From Chamaecyparis obtusa (lineage: Eukaryota; Streptophyta; Pinopsida; Cupressales; Cupressaceae): a DNA stretch of 64,000 bases. Under the pieces are notes generated by a model, which did not search any database, had not been told where the DNA came from, and saw only the letters and a program-made list of their open reading frames with translations. A program made the position numbers and the translations under genes. Location: contig BSBK01006398.1 in NCBI GenBank assembly GCA_027943335.1, positions 124,001 through 188,000 of the forward strand, given 5' to 3'. This document shows, piece by piece, positions 36,769-49,599 of the stretch (its first letter is position 1; each line of letters opens with the position of its first letter).

Positions 36769-36773
36769 AAGAG
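36769..36773 (+). repeat. Target-site duplication aagag, left copy
   Basis: aagag precedes the LTR at 36774 and recurs at 52794-52798 after the other LTR, in perfect agreement. It proves that the 16 kb between is one insertion plus what later landed in it. Confidence 0.9.
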
Positions 36774-37329
36774 TGTTGGAAATCTATTATGGGAAAGTGA
36801 TAAACTGAGAGGGGGGGTGAATTAGATATCTACCAATATAACCATTTTGACATAAATTCACTTGCATAGCATAAACATCAAACTCAATAATGAAATAGAT
36901 CTAACAATCTAATCTTCATCAATGAAAATAAAACATAACATGAAGATTTTGGTTACCCAAAAACCCTTGAAAGGTAAAACTGGGGTGCAGATGACACCCA
37001 CAAATCTTCACTACTATAGTATTAAAGTTTGCCTGTTAGGGCTAAAAAAATTTATCATAAACTAATGATCTAACCTATGATGGGTCTACCCTGCTAAGAG
37101 CTTTAAAGACTTATACAATCTACCTTAAAAAAGGATTTGAACTTACAACAAAGTAAGCACTCAGTTACGAGATTTACCTAGGCCTGTTAGGACCACTTTG
37201 TAAAGAGATTCTCCCTGATTCACCTGTTAGAATGACTCAATACCTGATCCTTCAATTTGCACTATGATGCTAATAACAGATCTTCTCCTTCCAATATAGA
37301 TTTTATCTCCTCTATAAAATATATCTTTG
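36774..37329 (-). repeat. 3' LTR of the minus-strand element, outer part
   Basis: It matches 51573-52120 (tgttggaaatctattatggg and onward) with many scattered changes. It breaks at 37329 where the copia element inserted; the rest of the LTR is at 45065-45695. Confidence 0.85.
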
Positions 37330-38805
37330 TGATGAACTACAACTAATTTAGAACCTAATTGAAGATCTATGATTAGAGATCACCGAGTTGCTGATTAGAT
37401 ATGTAATATGATTAAATTAGTAATATGTTGTCATTTATGTCAACTACTTTGACAACACTTATTTTGTAAGTTACAATACCTAAACATCTGTAGAAAAGGA
37501 GTAAAAGAGATGAAGAACATAAATATCTACATGAGGAAGATGTATATGATAGATCAGGATAAGGAATACATTGTGTAACTTTTTGATGAGTCTATGACCT
37601 TATGTTATTGACTTGATTATGTTTCATTCATCTATGATGAGGAAAAGAACTGAAAGACACAAGTCATTGTGGTCGGTTGATGAAGCATCACAGTATACAC
37701 AGAGTAGTGTAGTGTATACTGAGCATAGTATAAACCAAGCTTGTGTTCATCAACACATTTCTTTGTTAACCGAGCAGGAGAAAAGGAACTAAATGATTAT
37801 TTTAGCCGTTAAGGATTGATGAGCTATAAAGTACATCAAAATCAAAGATCGAGATAATGTTTGTTATGAAGATCAATGGCTAGCATAATTCAAGGAAGAT
37901 CTGAAGGATGAAATCAAAATGTGTTACTGGCACATCAGCCGAGAAAGTTTAAGTGGTAAAATGGACAAAGGAGAATAAGAAACAAAATATTATGGAGGAA
38001 AAGAAAATGGTTTACTTGTCTATTTAAGAGACTAAGGTTTCATTATGAAACTTATGTCAAAAGGAGACTACAGAACTATCGCATGAAAAATTTTCATGTA
38101 TGCCTGATCAAACTAGTTAAGGAGAACTGAACTACAGAGTTTACCGAGCATCAAAAAGCTATTACTGAGTGATAGTAAGTCATTGATTATTGTTGATACA
38201 GAATTGATATATTGATCAGAGGATTTGAATGGGCTTTACATAGATCTGATAATCTACAATTGAAGTTGTATCATAGTCAGATCAACTGTTGTTACATTTT
38301 AACCATTGTAAATAGAGAAATTTCTTAATCGAGTGGACTTGAAAGTCTTTTATGTATCATTCATAGAATGAACATTGTTATCCTATCAACCCCATAGTGA
38401 ATGTTGGTTGGATGATAATGGTTGGTGTAAAATCCTCTAACAAGGTCACACCTCATAGTGTTTTTGTAACCTTTAACAGGGTTGGGTCTTCACCGACCTC
38501 ACTTCAGAAGAGTGAACATTTTTGGGTTGCCGGTCCCAGGTGGTTTTTCACTTCACAGGGTTTCCACATTAAATCTTTTATGTTATGTGTTCATTGTGGT
38601 GATTTTTTTTTATCATACTTTACATATTGCATGTTGGATTTGATCGGTAATCATTAGTTGTTATTGACTGGTAATCGGTAAAAGCATAAACAGTATAGTA
38701 TTTTATGTTACCGATCTGTAGAAGTTTAAGTAAATTGTTTTGGATTATACATTTTGAATTGGGACTATGGATAACTGATTCACCCCCCTCTCAGTTATTC
38801 TAACA
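37330..38805 (+). repeat. 5' LTR of the copia element
   Basis: Begins tgatgaactacaactaattt, ends cagttattctaaca. A TATA-like box, ctatttaagag, near 38021 may start transcription. The downstream phrases ctctaacaaggtcacacctc and acctttaacagggttggg are U5-like and recur in the LTR remnant at 53700-53914. Confidence 0.9.
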
Positions 38806-38807
38806 AT

Positions 38808-38819
38808 TGGTATTAGAGC
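38808..38819 (+). promoter_or_regulatory. Primer-binding site (initiator Met, one change)
   Basis: tggtattagagc differs from the standard tggtatcagagc by one C-to-T change and lies two bases after the 5' LTR. Confidence 0.85.
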
Positions 38820-38867
38820 TAAGTTGCTTGGAATAGAGTTTAAGGACTTCAACACAAAGGTCTCAAA

Positions 38868-39900
38868 ATGTTTAAGAGGGAAGTGCCAAAGCTAAAAAAA
38901 GATAACTTCACAATATGGCCAAAGTCGAATGAAGCTTCATATATTTGGGATTAGGAATTCTGCCCTAGATCTGATGGAGAATGGATACCTTGCACCACCC
39001 AATGGTCCCTTGACCCTTGATCAACTAAGGGATAGGCATGAACATAATGTTACTATGATGGAGATTGCTGCTACCTATTCAGATGCCAAATTTGAAGACA
39101 TCAAAGACTGTACTACTGCTAAGCAGATGTGGGATAAACTTGCTCAAGTTTATAGTGGTGATGTGAATGTCAAGAGAGAAAGAGCAAAAAGCTTAAGAGG
39201 AAGATTCGCTGACATGAAGATGAAATAAGGTGAAAACATTTTGCAGTACACAAACAGAATAAAGGAGGTAGTTCATGCTATTAGAGCATCAGATAGAGTC
39301 ACTGATGAAGACACTGTGGTAAGAAAAATTCTAAGGACCCTATTGCCTATCTATGCCATTAGAATATCTGCAATTCATGAAAATAGGTCAACACCTAACA
39401 GCACACTCACTCTTGATAATCTGATTGGAAAGCTTACAACATTTGAACTAAACAATTATGATAATAGTGTTGTATCATCTGTTGAATCCACTTTTATGTC
39501 TTCTCTGAAGATTGGTAAGTTTAGAAATAAGAATGATGATAGTGATAGCAATACTGATGATGAGCTTGATGAACTTGAAGCTCTTATGGCCAGAAGGTTA
39601 CCTAAAGGTAAAGGAAGGTATAGAGGTAAATTACCTTTAGCATGCTTTAACTATAATGAAGTTGGCCACATTACTGCTAGATGTCCACACAAGAAAGATG
39701 ATGACAGAACCAAAGACCGATCTAAAGGAAGCTATGGGAGAAGATATAATAGAGGTTACCGACACTACAACAGAGACAACTGAGACAATAATGACAAAGG
39801 CAAGAAGGTATCCTACATTGCTGAGGAAGAAGATATCACCGATACCAACACTAATGATGATGTGGAGGTAGCAATGAAGGATGATTCCAAAGAAGATGAA
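38868..39900 (+). pseudogene. gag: Copia Gag
   Basis: Starts at the ATG at 38868. A one-base frameshift near 38920 separates the first 20 codons from the main frame. The core has LDLMENGYLAPPNGP, then W-D-K-L-A-Q-V-Y and RGRFADMKMK, typical of the copia gag UBN2 type. A zinc knuckle at about 39640 reads CFNYNEVGHITARCP with the second Cys changed to Tyr. Stops at 39226-39228 (CAA-type) and 39781-39783 (CGA-type) break it. Gag packages the element RNA. Confidence 0.8.
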
Positions 39901-41160
39901 AGGTATGTAGAGATAGCACTTATCTCTAAGGTTAATAAAAATGATACATGGATTATAGATAGTGGTTGTACACATCACATGACTGGTGATGAAGAAAAAT
40001 TTTATTATCTTGAAGAATACAATGGAGGATCTGTAAGAATGGGTAATGACACACCTTGTATGGTAAGAGGTAAAGGATCCCTGATGATAAATGATAGATT
40101 AAAATGTGAAAATGCTTATTGGGTAAAAGGATTGAACTATAATTTGCTAAGTGTGGCACAGTTAAACGATTCAGGCCACCAAGTTTCTTTTAAGAGAAAA
40201 AAGGTGAAAATATTTGATGATGGAGGATGACTTGTTGGAACTGGTACACAATCTAGAGGTAATCTATTTTATCTTGATAATGATAAATCTTCTTATTTAA
40301 TGATGAAAGATGAAGATGCATGGTTGTGGCATAAAAGGTTATGCCATGTGAATTTTGATAATATGATTAAGATTAGTAAAAGGAAAAGAGTTACAAGTCT
40401 ATCTAACTTATCTAAGCCGGATCATGTTATGTGTCATGAATGTCAGAAAGGTAAAATGACTAAATCTAGTTTCAAAAGAAAAGATTATTCAACAAAGAAG
40501 ATACTTGAGTTAGTACATACTGACCTATGTGGTCCTATGAGAGCTCAAAGTTACTATGGAGACATATATTTTATTCTTTTTGTTGATGATTATACTAGGT
40601 TGATGGTTGTCATGTTCTTGAAAGAAATATCTAAGGCATTCAAGATGTTCAAGTGGTATAAAGCAAAAGTAGAAAAAGAGACTGGTAAAGAATTGAAATG
40701 CTTAAGATCTAATAGAGGAGGTGAATTTATCTCTGATGAATTTACTAATTTTTGCAATGAGCATGGTATTAAAAGATAGGTCTTTGCACCAAGGACACCA
40801 CAACAAAATGGCATTACTGAAAGGAGGAATAGATCAATTGTTGACTGTGCAAGGACATTAATGATAGAAAAGAATGTTGCTCATACATATTGGAGGGAAG
40901 CCATTAGCACTGCAGTTTATGTGCTAAACTAAGTACAACTGAAGGACACTAATAAGACACCCTATGAGTTATGGTTTGGATACAAACCCACTGTAAGTTA
41001 TTTTAGAATTTTTGGAAGTAAATGTTTTATTATGAAAGATGAAAGAAATGGAAAGTTTGATTCAAAAGGTGATGAAGGGATATTTCTAGGATATTCTAGT
41101 AAAAGTAAAGCATACAAGTGTCTGAACAGAGTTACTAAATGATTGAAAGTACTAATGTTC
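39901..41160 (+). pseudogene. pol: Copia protease and integrase
   Basis: The protease region shows WIIDSGCTHHMTGDEE (catalytic D-S-G) and LNYNLLSVAQL. The integrase N-terminus has WHKRLCHVNF and CHECQKGK (HHCC zinc site), followed by the core with HTDLCGPM, FVDDYTRL and NRGGEFISDEF, where the aspartate before R-G-G-E-F in most relatives is an asparagine, and QQNGITERRNR. Stops at 40228-40230, 40777-40779 (CAG-type), about 40930 (CAA-type) and about 41140 break the frame. The enzymes would process the polyprotein and insert the DNA. Confidence 0.85.
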
Positions 41161-43040
41161 AAGTTGATGAGTTTGATGATAAGAATGGTGAGGAAAGCAT
41201 AAAGTAACTAGAAGACTACATTAGATTCACTTACATTGAACAACCTGAGTATCTATCGAAGCCACAGACAATGTCAATCGGTTAGCAGGAAAATAATACC
41301 GAGGAACAAGAAAGAGAAACTGACAAGCAGGAAGGACCTACCAAGCAAGAAAATGAACCTACATAGGATGAACAAGAAAGAAGAAATTAGATATTGGCAA
41401 TTTTTGTTAGAAGAAATCATCCTAAGATACAAATCATTGGAGACAGACAAGCTAGCATGCAAACACAGAGTAAATCAAGACAAGGTACATGTCTAGTTTG
41501 TGATTATGAACTGAAGAATGTAAAAGATGCATTAGAAAATGATGAATTGGTTAATGCAATGAAAGAGGAAATAGAAAAAATAGAGAAGAACAAAATTGGA
41601 CCTTAGTACCCAGACCTAAAGATAAGAATGTTATCGGTACTAAGTGGATATTCAGAAACAAGAAAAATGAGAATGGAGAGGTAACAAGGAATAAAGATAG
41701 ATTGGTATGCAAAGGATATGCACAGGAGGAAGGAATAGATTATGGTGAAACATTTACACCTGTTGCTAGATTAGAAGGAGTTAGAATGTTACTTGCATAT
41801 GCTGCACACAAAAAGTTCAAATTTTACCAAATGGATGTCAAGTCAGCATTTCTGAATGGAATACTTGAAGAAGAAGTCTACATAGAACAACCTGAAGGGT
41901 TCGTTGATCCATACAAGAAAGATATGGTATGTATATTACATAAAGCTTTATATGGTTTGAAGAAAGTACTAAGAGTATGAGAGGCTGCATACTTATTTGT
42001 TAAGTATTGGATTTGTCAGAACAAGTGAGAACAACAATTTCTATATGAAAGGAGATACTGATGATACTATTCTTATTACTGAAATATTTATGGATGACAT
42101 TATAGTTGGAGGAAAAGATCAAATCTGTAAGTCATTTGCTGATGAAATGAGAAGTGAATTTGAAATGTCTATGTTTGAAGAGATTAAGTTCTTTCTAGGA
42201 CAATAAGTGATTCAGCAGAATGATGGTATATTCATCACACAATCTAAATATATTAAGGAAGTATTAAAGATATTTGGCATGGAAGATGTTAAACCTATGG
42301 GAACACCGATGGCTACTGGATGTAAACTGACTAAGGAAGATGAAACTACGGAGGTGAACCAGACACTATAGCAATCTATGATTGGTAAGTTAATGTATGT
42401 AGTGCATAGTAGACCAGACATAGCACATGATGTGGGAATTGTTGCAAGATTAATTGCAAACCCTAGAGAGTCACACATTGTTTCTACAAAGAGAATCCTA
42501 AGATACCTAGAGAAAATAGAAGATTATGGATTATGGTATCCTAAGGAAGGAAAATTTGAACTCAGAGTCTATATCGACACTGATTGGGCTGGAAATGTGG
42601 ATGATAAAAAAAGTACCACCAGAGGAGCATTTTTCTTTGGTGAAAGACTTGTTACATGGACAAGTAAGAAGCAGGCTTGCATTTCTCAGTCTATAGCTGA
42701 AGTAGAGTATGTTGTTGCTACTACAAACTATTCAAATATTGCATATATTAAGAAAGTATTGGATGGTAGGAATGAGATAATCATAGAGCTGGTGATTATA
42801 TATTGTGATAACACAAGTGCAATAAACATTTCAAATAATCCAGTGATGCACTCTAAAACAAAGCATATATCTATTAAGTATCACTACTTAAGAGAACAAG
42901 TACAGGAGAAGAAAGTTAAGCTAGAGTTTGTTACATCAAAAGAACAACTTGCAGACATATTTACAAAGCCTCTACCAAAGGATACATTTGAATACTTGAG
43001 GACTAGACTTGGGGTCCATCCCCTATCTACCGGTCACTAA
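41161..43040 (+). pseudogene. pol: Copia reverse transcriptase and RNase H
   Basis: After a Glu/Lys-rich linker with frame changes (41236-41600), the transcriptase begins with [15 protein letters not shown] and [20 protein letters not shown], then [20 protein letters not shown]. The catalytic box is FMDDIIVGG, with Met at the usual Val position. Later come MIGKLMYVVHSRPDIAHDVG, DTDWAGNVDDKKS, CDNTSAINISNNPVMHSKTK and LADIFTKPLPKD before the TAA at 43038-43040. Three frames are used between 41394 and 42378, and stops fall near 41978, 42206 and 42369. Dead copy of a complete enzyme. Confidence 0.85.
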
Positions 43041-43259
43041 TGTGATCTAGATGTTGCATCAACCTAATCTTATCAAAAGATCATTCATGTTGATGCAGCA
43101 TAGTTCACACTTTGGATCATGGCTAAGGTTATGAAAAGTTTGGAGAACTAGAACAGATTGACATATCAGTATACAAAGATATAGAGAATGCACCAGACAA
43201 TAGAGAGTTAAATGGCTACTACAGAGCTTTATGTTTATTTTTTTCTTTGGAATTTTTGT

Positions 43260-43583
43260 CAAAGGGAGAGATAAACAATATGAAACAATATGCACCAATG
43301 AGAACACTAAAACATCTATCTAAGGGAGAGACAAATTGAAAGAAAGGGAGAGCACTGAAGATCAGTTAATGAGAACAAAAGAAGGAATCTGAGAGCTAAA
43401 AAGATCATATCTATAGAATGTCAAAGCTGCATTGGTAATGTTGTTGAGTAACGTAGTGATTAAACATATTAAGTTAGGGAGAGCTTGTACAATATTTGTT
43501 CACAGAGTTGTAGAATACATGTTTGGTATGTGTATGGTATATTTCATATTACTTGAGTTGCCATCAATGCCAAAGGGAGAGAT
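43260..43583 (+). promoter_or_regulatory. Repeated polypurine tracts before the copia 3' LTR
   Basis: aaagggagagat-like tracts occur near 43260, 43320, 43345, 43475 and at 43572-43583; only the last touches the LTR. This mirrors the layout at 11153-11356 and in the copia fragment at 36380-36646. Confidence 0.7.
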
Positions 43584-45059
43584 TAATGAACTACAACTGA
43601 TTTAGAACCTAATTGAAGATCTATGATTAGAGATCACCGAGTTGCTGATTAGATATGTAATATGATTAAATTAGTAATATGTTGTCATTGATGTAAACTA
43701 GTTTGACATCACTTATTTTGTAAGTTACAATACCTAAACATCTGTAGAAAAGGAGTAAAAGAGATGAAGAACATAAATATCTACATGAGGAAGATGTATA
43801 TGAGAGATGAGGATAAGGAATACATTGTGTAACTTGTTGATGAGTCTATGACCTTATGTTATTGACTTGATTATGTTTCATTCATCTATGATGAGGAAAA
43901 GAACTGAAAGACACAAGGTAGTGTGGTCGGTTGATGAAGCATCACAGTATACACCGAGTAGTGTAGTGTATGCCAAGCACAGTATAAATGGAGCTTGTGT
44001 TCACCTACACATTTCTTTGTTAACCAAGCAGGAGAAAAGGAACTAAATGATTAGTTTAGCCATTAAGGATTAATGAGCTGTAAAGTACATCAAAATCAAA
44101 GATGGAGATCATGTTTGTTATGAAGATCAATGGCTAGCATAATTCAAGGAAGATCTAAAGGATGAAATCAAAATGTGTTACTAGCACATCAGCCAAGAAA
44201 GGTTAAGTGGCAAAATGGATGAAGGAGAATAAGCGGCAAAATCTTATGGAGGAAAAGAAAATAGTTTACTTGTCTATTTAAGAGACTAAGGTTTCATTAT
44301 GAAACTTATGTTGAAAGGAGACTATAGAACTATCGCATGAACAAGTTTCATTTATGCCTGATCAAATTGGTTAAGGAGAACTGAACTGCAGAGTTTACCG
44401 AGTGTCAAAAAGCTATTACTGAGTGACAGTAAGTCATTGATTATTGTTGATACAGAATTGATATATTGATCAGAGGATTTGAATGGGCTTTACATAGATT
44501 TGATAATCTACAATGGAAGTTGTATCATAGTTAGATCAACTGTTGTTACATTTTAACCATTGTAAACATAGAAATCTCTTAACATAGTGGACTTGAAAGT
44601 CTTTTATGTATCATTCATAGAATGAACATTGTTATCCTATCAACCCCATAGTGAATGTTGGTTGGATGATAATAGTTGGTCTAAAATCCTCTAAAAAGGT
44701 CACACCTCACAGTGTGTTTGTAACCTTTAACAGGGTTGGGTCTTCACCAACCTCACTTCAAAAGAGTGAACATTTTTGGGTTGCCGGTCCCAGGTGGTTT
44801 TTCCCTTCACGGGGTTTCCACGTTAAATATTTTATGTTATGTGTTCATTATGGTGATTTTTTTTAATCATACTTTACATATTGCATGTTGGATTTGATCG
44901 ATAATCATTAGTTGTTATTGACTAGTAATCAGTAAAAGCACAGACAATATAGTATTTTATGTTACCGAGCTGCAAAAGTTTAAGTAAATTATTTTGGATT
45001 ATACATTTTGAATTGGGACTTTGGATAACTAATTCACCCTCCTCTTAGTTATTCTAACA
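43584..45059 (+). repeat. 3' LTR of the copia element
   Basis: Same length as the 5' LTR (1,476 bp) and collinear, with scattered, mostly transition-type changes. Its second base is A instead of the canonical G. It is followed by the TSD ctttg at 45060-45064. Confidence 0.9.
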
Positions 45060-45064
45060 CTTTG

Positions 45065-45695
45065 TTCTATCCTTTACTACTTTTCTCGATCACTGATCTA
45101 TGCCTCTGATGATCAAAAAACTTCTCTATCCTGCATATATGAGATCCTTCTTCTTACACACCTCATGCTCATACTTCATTTTAGGGTTCAGATAGACAAC
45201 AAATTAACTCCATAGATCAAGATCAAAAATCTAGATTACCTACTTATGTCGCTTAAGCATTCCCTAAATCTAATTGGTTACATGTGTTACATAGGGATCA
45301 ATGATTACAATTATAAAGCATAATCATCTATGTGATTTACTCAATAAACATAAAACTTTGTATAGATGTCAGCCCAAAAATGGTTTACCTAAGTTATTGT
45401 GCCATTACAAACACATATGTCAAATCTGGGTTGTTCGACATATGAAGTCTCTGACACTCAATATTGACTGTTCTTCATTTACTGGTGCCTGACACTGACA
45501 TATCTACATAACTTGACATAAACTACTCGGTTGTTACTGAAGTATTTAGTGAACTCTGACTTTCTTGGTAGTAACTACTGCTTGGTAAATGTACAATATA
45601 CAAGTCTACACATAACTTAGCCTATACATGATGACTCGGTCGCAGTGATGACTAAGTGTAAGACACTAATAGACAACAAAACTTAGGGATCAACA
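45065..45695 (-). repeat. 3' LTR of the minus-strand element, inner part
   Basis: Continues the LTR broken at 37329 and matches 52125-52793. It ends at tagggatcaaca (45695), next to the minus-strand purine tract aaagggggatat (45696-45707). Confidence 0.85.
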
Positions 45696-45881
45696 ATATC
45701 CCCCTTTGACATTAGTGGAAAAAACACTTTTTCATGATATTTACATTACATTAAATGAGTACTTAGTAATAAGAAAAACTCCTATATGAATACTCCCTCT
45801 AAAAATTGACTCAGTTTACATACACATACATATACATAAGACTCTTTTACAACTGAATATATATACATATTGCAAAATATT

Positions 45882-48800
45882 TCATACCATGATATGCATT
45901 CTTGTCATGTATCCCTTTGTATGTAGCAATGCAGTTCCTCTTTGACATTTTCCAGTTTCTGCTTTGAACTCTATCATTCCCCTTTATATTTTGTGTCATG
46001 TCATATCTCCCTTATTTTTTCCACTTGAAATTCCTAGGGTGTAGGGGTTTTGAAAAACTTATCTAGAAATGGTTTGTGGAGTTGTATTATCATACCTAAT
46101 GCATTATCCCATCCATACCTTACAAATTCCAAAACCTATGTCCTTATTTCAAGCTAAGAAGCTAGATCAACTAGGCTCTCAATAATAGAGAGATGAGGGT
46201 CTCTCTACACTAATTCCTTTTTTGTGGCTAACTCCTTTTGCATAGCCTCAAGATGAGGTGTCATCATCATTTGGATTGATATTAGCCTTTCCCTTACTTT
46301 TCCATCATTATCCACCGACTCGGCTAATCTACCTTGTGTATGTAACAGTCTTGTGAAGTGGATGGAGTTGGAACTTGCATCCATGCTCAGTGAATGACTT
46401 GTAGACTTTATGTCTAACTACAATTTGTCAATCAAATTCTGATTATCCTTAATCAAATATTCAACATTGCATAATTTTTTGTGGAGAGATTGAGCATTTT
46501 GTAGAACTTCTTCTAGATTTGTCACTAAGGCAAAAAGTTCTACCTGTTTGACTGCAATGTCAGTTGAAACCTTTTCTAGCACCTTTATCTCAAACTTTCT
46601 CTCAGACCACTACATAAGCTTATCATTTTCCTCTATGTCATCACTATTCACCTTCTTAACTATTTATACTAGTTTCTATAAGATAGGTGCAGACTCATTC
46701 ACATCATCCATTTCAAAAGCATCAATAAAAATTCCTTTGATCTCATGCAATACCTTCTTTTGTTGATGTTCTCTTCTTCAGCTCTTCTTGTTTGTTTTTC
46801 TTCTTTAAAAGATCTTGTAGTATCTGCATTTGCTCATATGTTAAGTTATCAGTGTCCCACTTAGGAATCACTATAACTTCATTGAGTGTCACCTATGTTG
46901 CAGGATATTTCTCCTTCTTCCTATGTGATTTCTTCCTCAGTGTGTTTCCACTTGGCATCTATATAAGAGCTTTGATAACCTCTTGTTCCTTAGGCTCTGG
47001 TTTATCTTTTTCTTCTTCAACCTTATCCTTTTCCTCCACATGAGGACTTATTACAACTAATATAGACTTCTTTGCTTTCTCTTTAGGACTCTCCTCGGCT
47101 TTTTATTTCTTTCCTTCCTTGACAGGTGTAATTTCAATTGTGATTGATGACTTGTCTTGTTTCTCGGCATTGGTACTTTTTGAGGCTTGAAATTCAACTG
47201 TGACCATATGAGTGCTTAATAGTTGATGTACTCTCAATCCATGGATAATCTTGTACTTGGATTAGTATAGGATTAGTGCCCAATAGAAACCTATCTGAGG
47301 CTTCCTCAACAAGTATCTGTCTTTGAATTTCCTCCTCAGTTAATATATTAGTTTTCACTAGGGTATCCTCAGTGATATCAACAACTATTATCACATCCTG
47401 TGATTCACTTATTTATGTTTTCTTTCCTTCTTCATCCTCAATAGTATGTGGATCATTAACATCTTCCTTGTTATCTAGTTCCACTCTACTGGGTGTTCTT
47501 GCACTTGGTTGTGAACTCTTGTCAACTATAAGTCCAAAAATAATTTTCCACAACCTTGTGATTTGTTACACAATATCCTCAACCTTATGTTGTATAATGA
47601 AGTATGATCGGAGCTTGGGAAAAAATCTTCTTCTATACTACTCCATGTATTTTTGTATGTAAGTAGTGGATAGACTAGACATGACTTGAGCTAGAGTGCT
47701 CTCCCTTATTTTCTTTTCAGTCATCATGGCATACTGCCATTTCTTATCTATTATATTATATAACTCTTTTGGAATTAGATTTCCCATTTTTAGTGGTGTC
47801 ATCTTGAATGTACACAACATCTCAAGCATAGCCTCCTCCACTTTCTCTTTGTCTTCAATGCTAAATTTCTCAAATTTTATTTGTTTAAAGTCTGCCAACC
47901 CAGCAGTGCTCTTGATATTGTGTCATATCTCATCCATAGTCAATTTTTTCCTTTGTGATGGCCCCTTCTTCTTTATGTTTTCATCGGTATCAATTTCCTC
48001 ATCATCATCATCCTCTCCAAGATTAGCTTCCTTCTTGGTTTCTTTCTTAAATTACTTGGCACACCCTAAGCTTGAATTGGTTTCCTCTTTCCTGATATAG
48101 GGGTCTTTTTCTGTGGCTCGGTAGTTGTAACAATAGAAGCTACCCTAGTTCTTGGTCTTGATACTATAGGAGGAGTGGGCTTAGGTTTTTGTAATTGTTT
48201 CTTTTGTGGCTCGGCAACTAATGCCTTCTTGCCTTTCTTAGTGACCTCTTTCTCCTCCTCTCCACTCTCTTCAGACTCACTAGACTTGTGTTCTCCTAAT
48301 CCTTGTGTCAACTCAAGAGGTGCATTTTCCTCTTCTCCTTCTCCTAGCATCTTCTCTAGGTTTTTTATTAACTTCTTCCTTTTTTCTCTCCATGGTTGTA
48401 TTTTTCAATCCCATAGTTATCTTGGACTTTTCCTCCTCATAAGTCCCAAAAGATTTATCCTTTTTATCAATTTCCTCAGCTAATAGGGTAATTATTGGTG
48501 TTGTTGTCTCATCTATGTTAACTTCATAAGGTAATGGCCTAAGCCATGATACCCTTAGTTAAACTGCATGTGCATATGTGAAGTCAGTATCAACTAGGAC
48601 ATAAATATTATTATAGTATTTCTCTACTAGTGATACATGAATCCTACTCCTATTCCTCATTTTCTTCTTAAACTCCACAAAATAACTATCCATCATACTC
48701 TCAAAGTTATCTCCTAACTGATCAATATACTCATTTATTTTTAGGGTGACTAGTCGATGCTTATCCCATACAACATCACCAATAGTAGGAAAACTATTCT

Positions 48801-49594
48801 GAATATAGAAGAATATACAAATGAGTAGAGAACCAAAATTACACATTGAATTCTTCACCTTCCTGATAGAAGTGAGGTTCTCAAAAAGTTGTGTCAATTG
48901 TAGCTCAGCAAGATAATAGGTATGATCTTTCTTCACCATTTTCCATGCTTGGTCAACAACTATACAAGAAACACTATCTAGCCTACTAGACTGGTAGAAC
49001 TTGTGAGCTATCACTCTCACTATAAAATCAATTTCTGGATTGTTGATAGCATAAATAGTCATCCCTCTTTTGTTCAATAATGCCTGAGTGTTTTCTTGAA
49101 TAATTTCCTTTCTCTGGCATCTCATATTATTTTTCCTTTTGAGGCTAGGGTAATCAATGACTAAATGTATCATATCTTTTGTGATCTTAACTAGTAAACC
49201 TTCCAGCCAAATATTCATATCATGAACTCAGCTCAACACAATTTTAATCCAATCAATCTTGAAATTCCATGGGAAGTCAAGGACATGCACTAACCCTCAC
49301 TCAGAAACCTTCTGGTGTTCATCCTTCAACACCCCATTGTCACAAAGTTTGTTATATGCTTCTCTCAGCTCATAATCATCTTTCTCCTATCTTGCACATG
49401 TCGCATGTGTGTACATCATTAATCATTAGAACCTTTAGAGGAATAGATGACAGGGCACCTGTGAGATCTCCCTTTATTGCACTTTCAGGAACAACTTGAA
49501 ATTTTTATGGTTTGCACACATCATTCCTCACAAGTTGAATGTTTAATACCTCCTTCCCTTGATTCTTGGCTACAATAGATGATGTAGATGACAT
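45882..49594 (-). pseudogene. ORF2 of the minus-strand element (unknown function)
   Basis: Begins near the ATG at 49594 and ends near the TGA at 45882; pieces are open at 48559-49218, 48066-48350 and 47638-47898, with many stops and frame changes between. It aligns with the plus-strand ORF2 block by block: VSCIVVDQAWKMVKKDH against VPCSVMDMAYKIVKKDH, GSLLICIFFYIQN against GSLFVFTFLYLQK, DQLGDNFESMMDSYFVEFK against KSLGDNLNKEFNAYFKEFQ, and SIEDKEKVEEAMLEMLCTFK against SIEDKIKIEHAIIQMMIKFK. A Lys/Pro/Thr-rich basic segment sits in the middle and a Glu-rich part at the C-terminus, as in the relative. No enzyme motif is seen. Confidence 0.65.
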
Positions 49595-49599
49595 ATCTT

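Larger units (their letters stand above)
37330..45059 (+). mobile_element. Full-length Ty1/copia retrotransposon, inactive
   Basis: A 7.7 kb element with LTRs of 1,476 bp at both ends (37330-38805, 43584-45059), initiator-Met primer site at 38808-38819, gag-pol polyprotein remains 38868-43040, several purine tracts, and the TSD ctttg (37325-37329 and 45060-45064). Domain order is Gag, protease, integrase, reverse transcriptase, RNase H, which defines copia. It sits inside an LTR of the minus-strand element and is therefore the youngest insertion of this nest. Repeated purine tracts near the 3' end (43260-43583) recall the Sirevirus group, but no lineage test was possible. Confidence 0.92.

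Noticed and set aside
46548..48483. Plus-strand Ser/Phe-rich open frames
   Set aside because: Antisense of the acidic and basic parts of the minus-strand ORF2.
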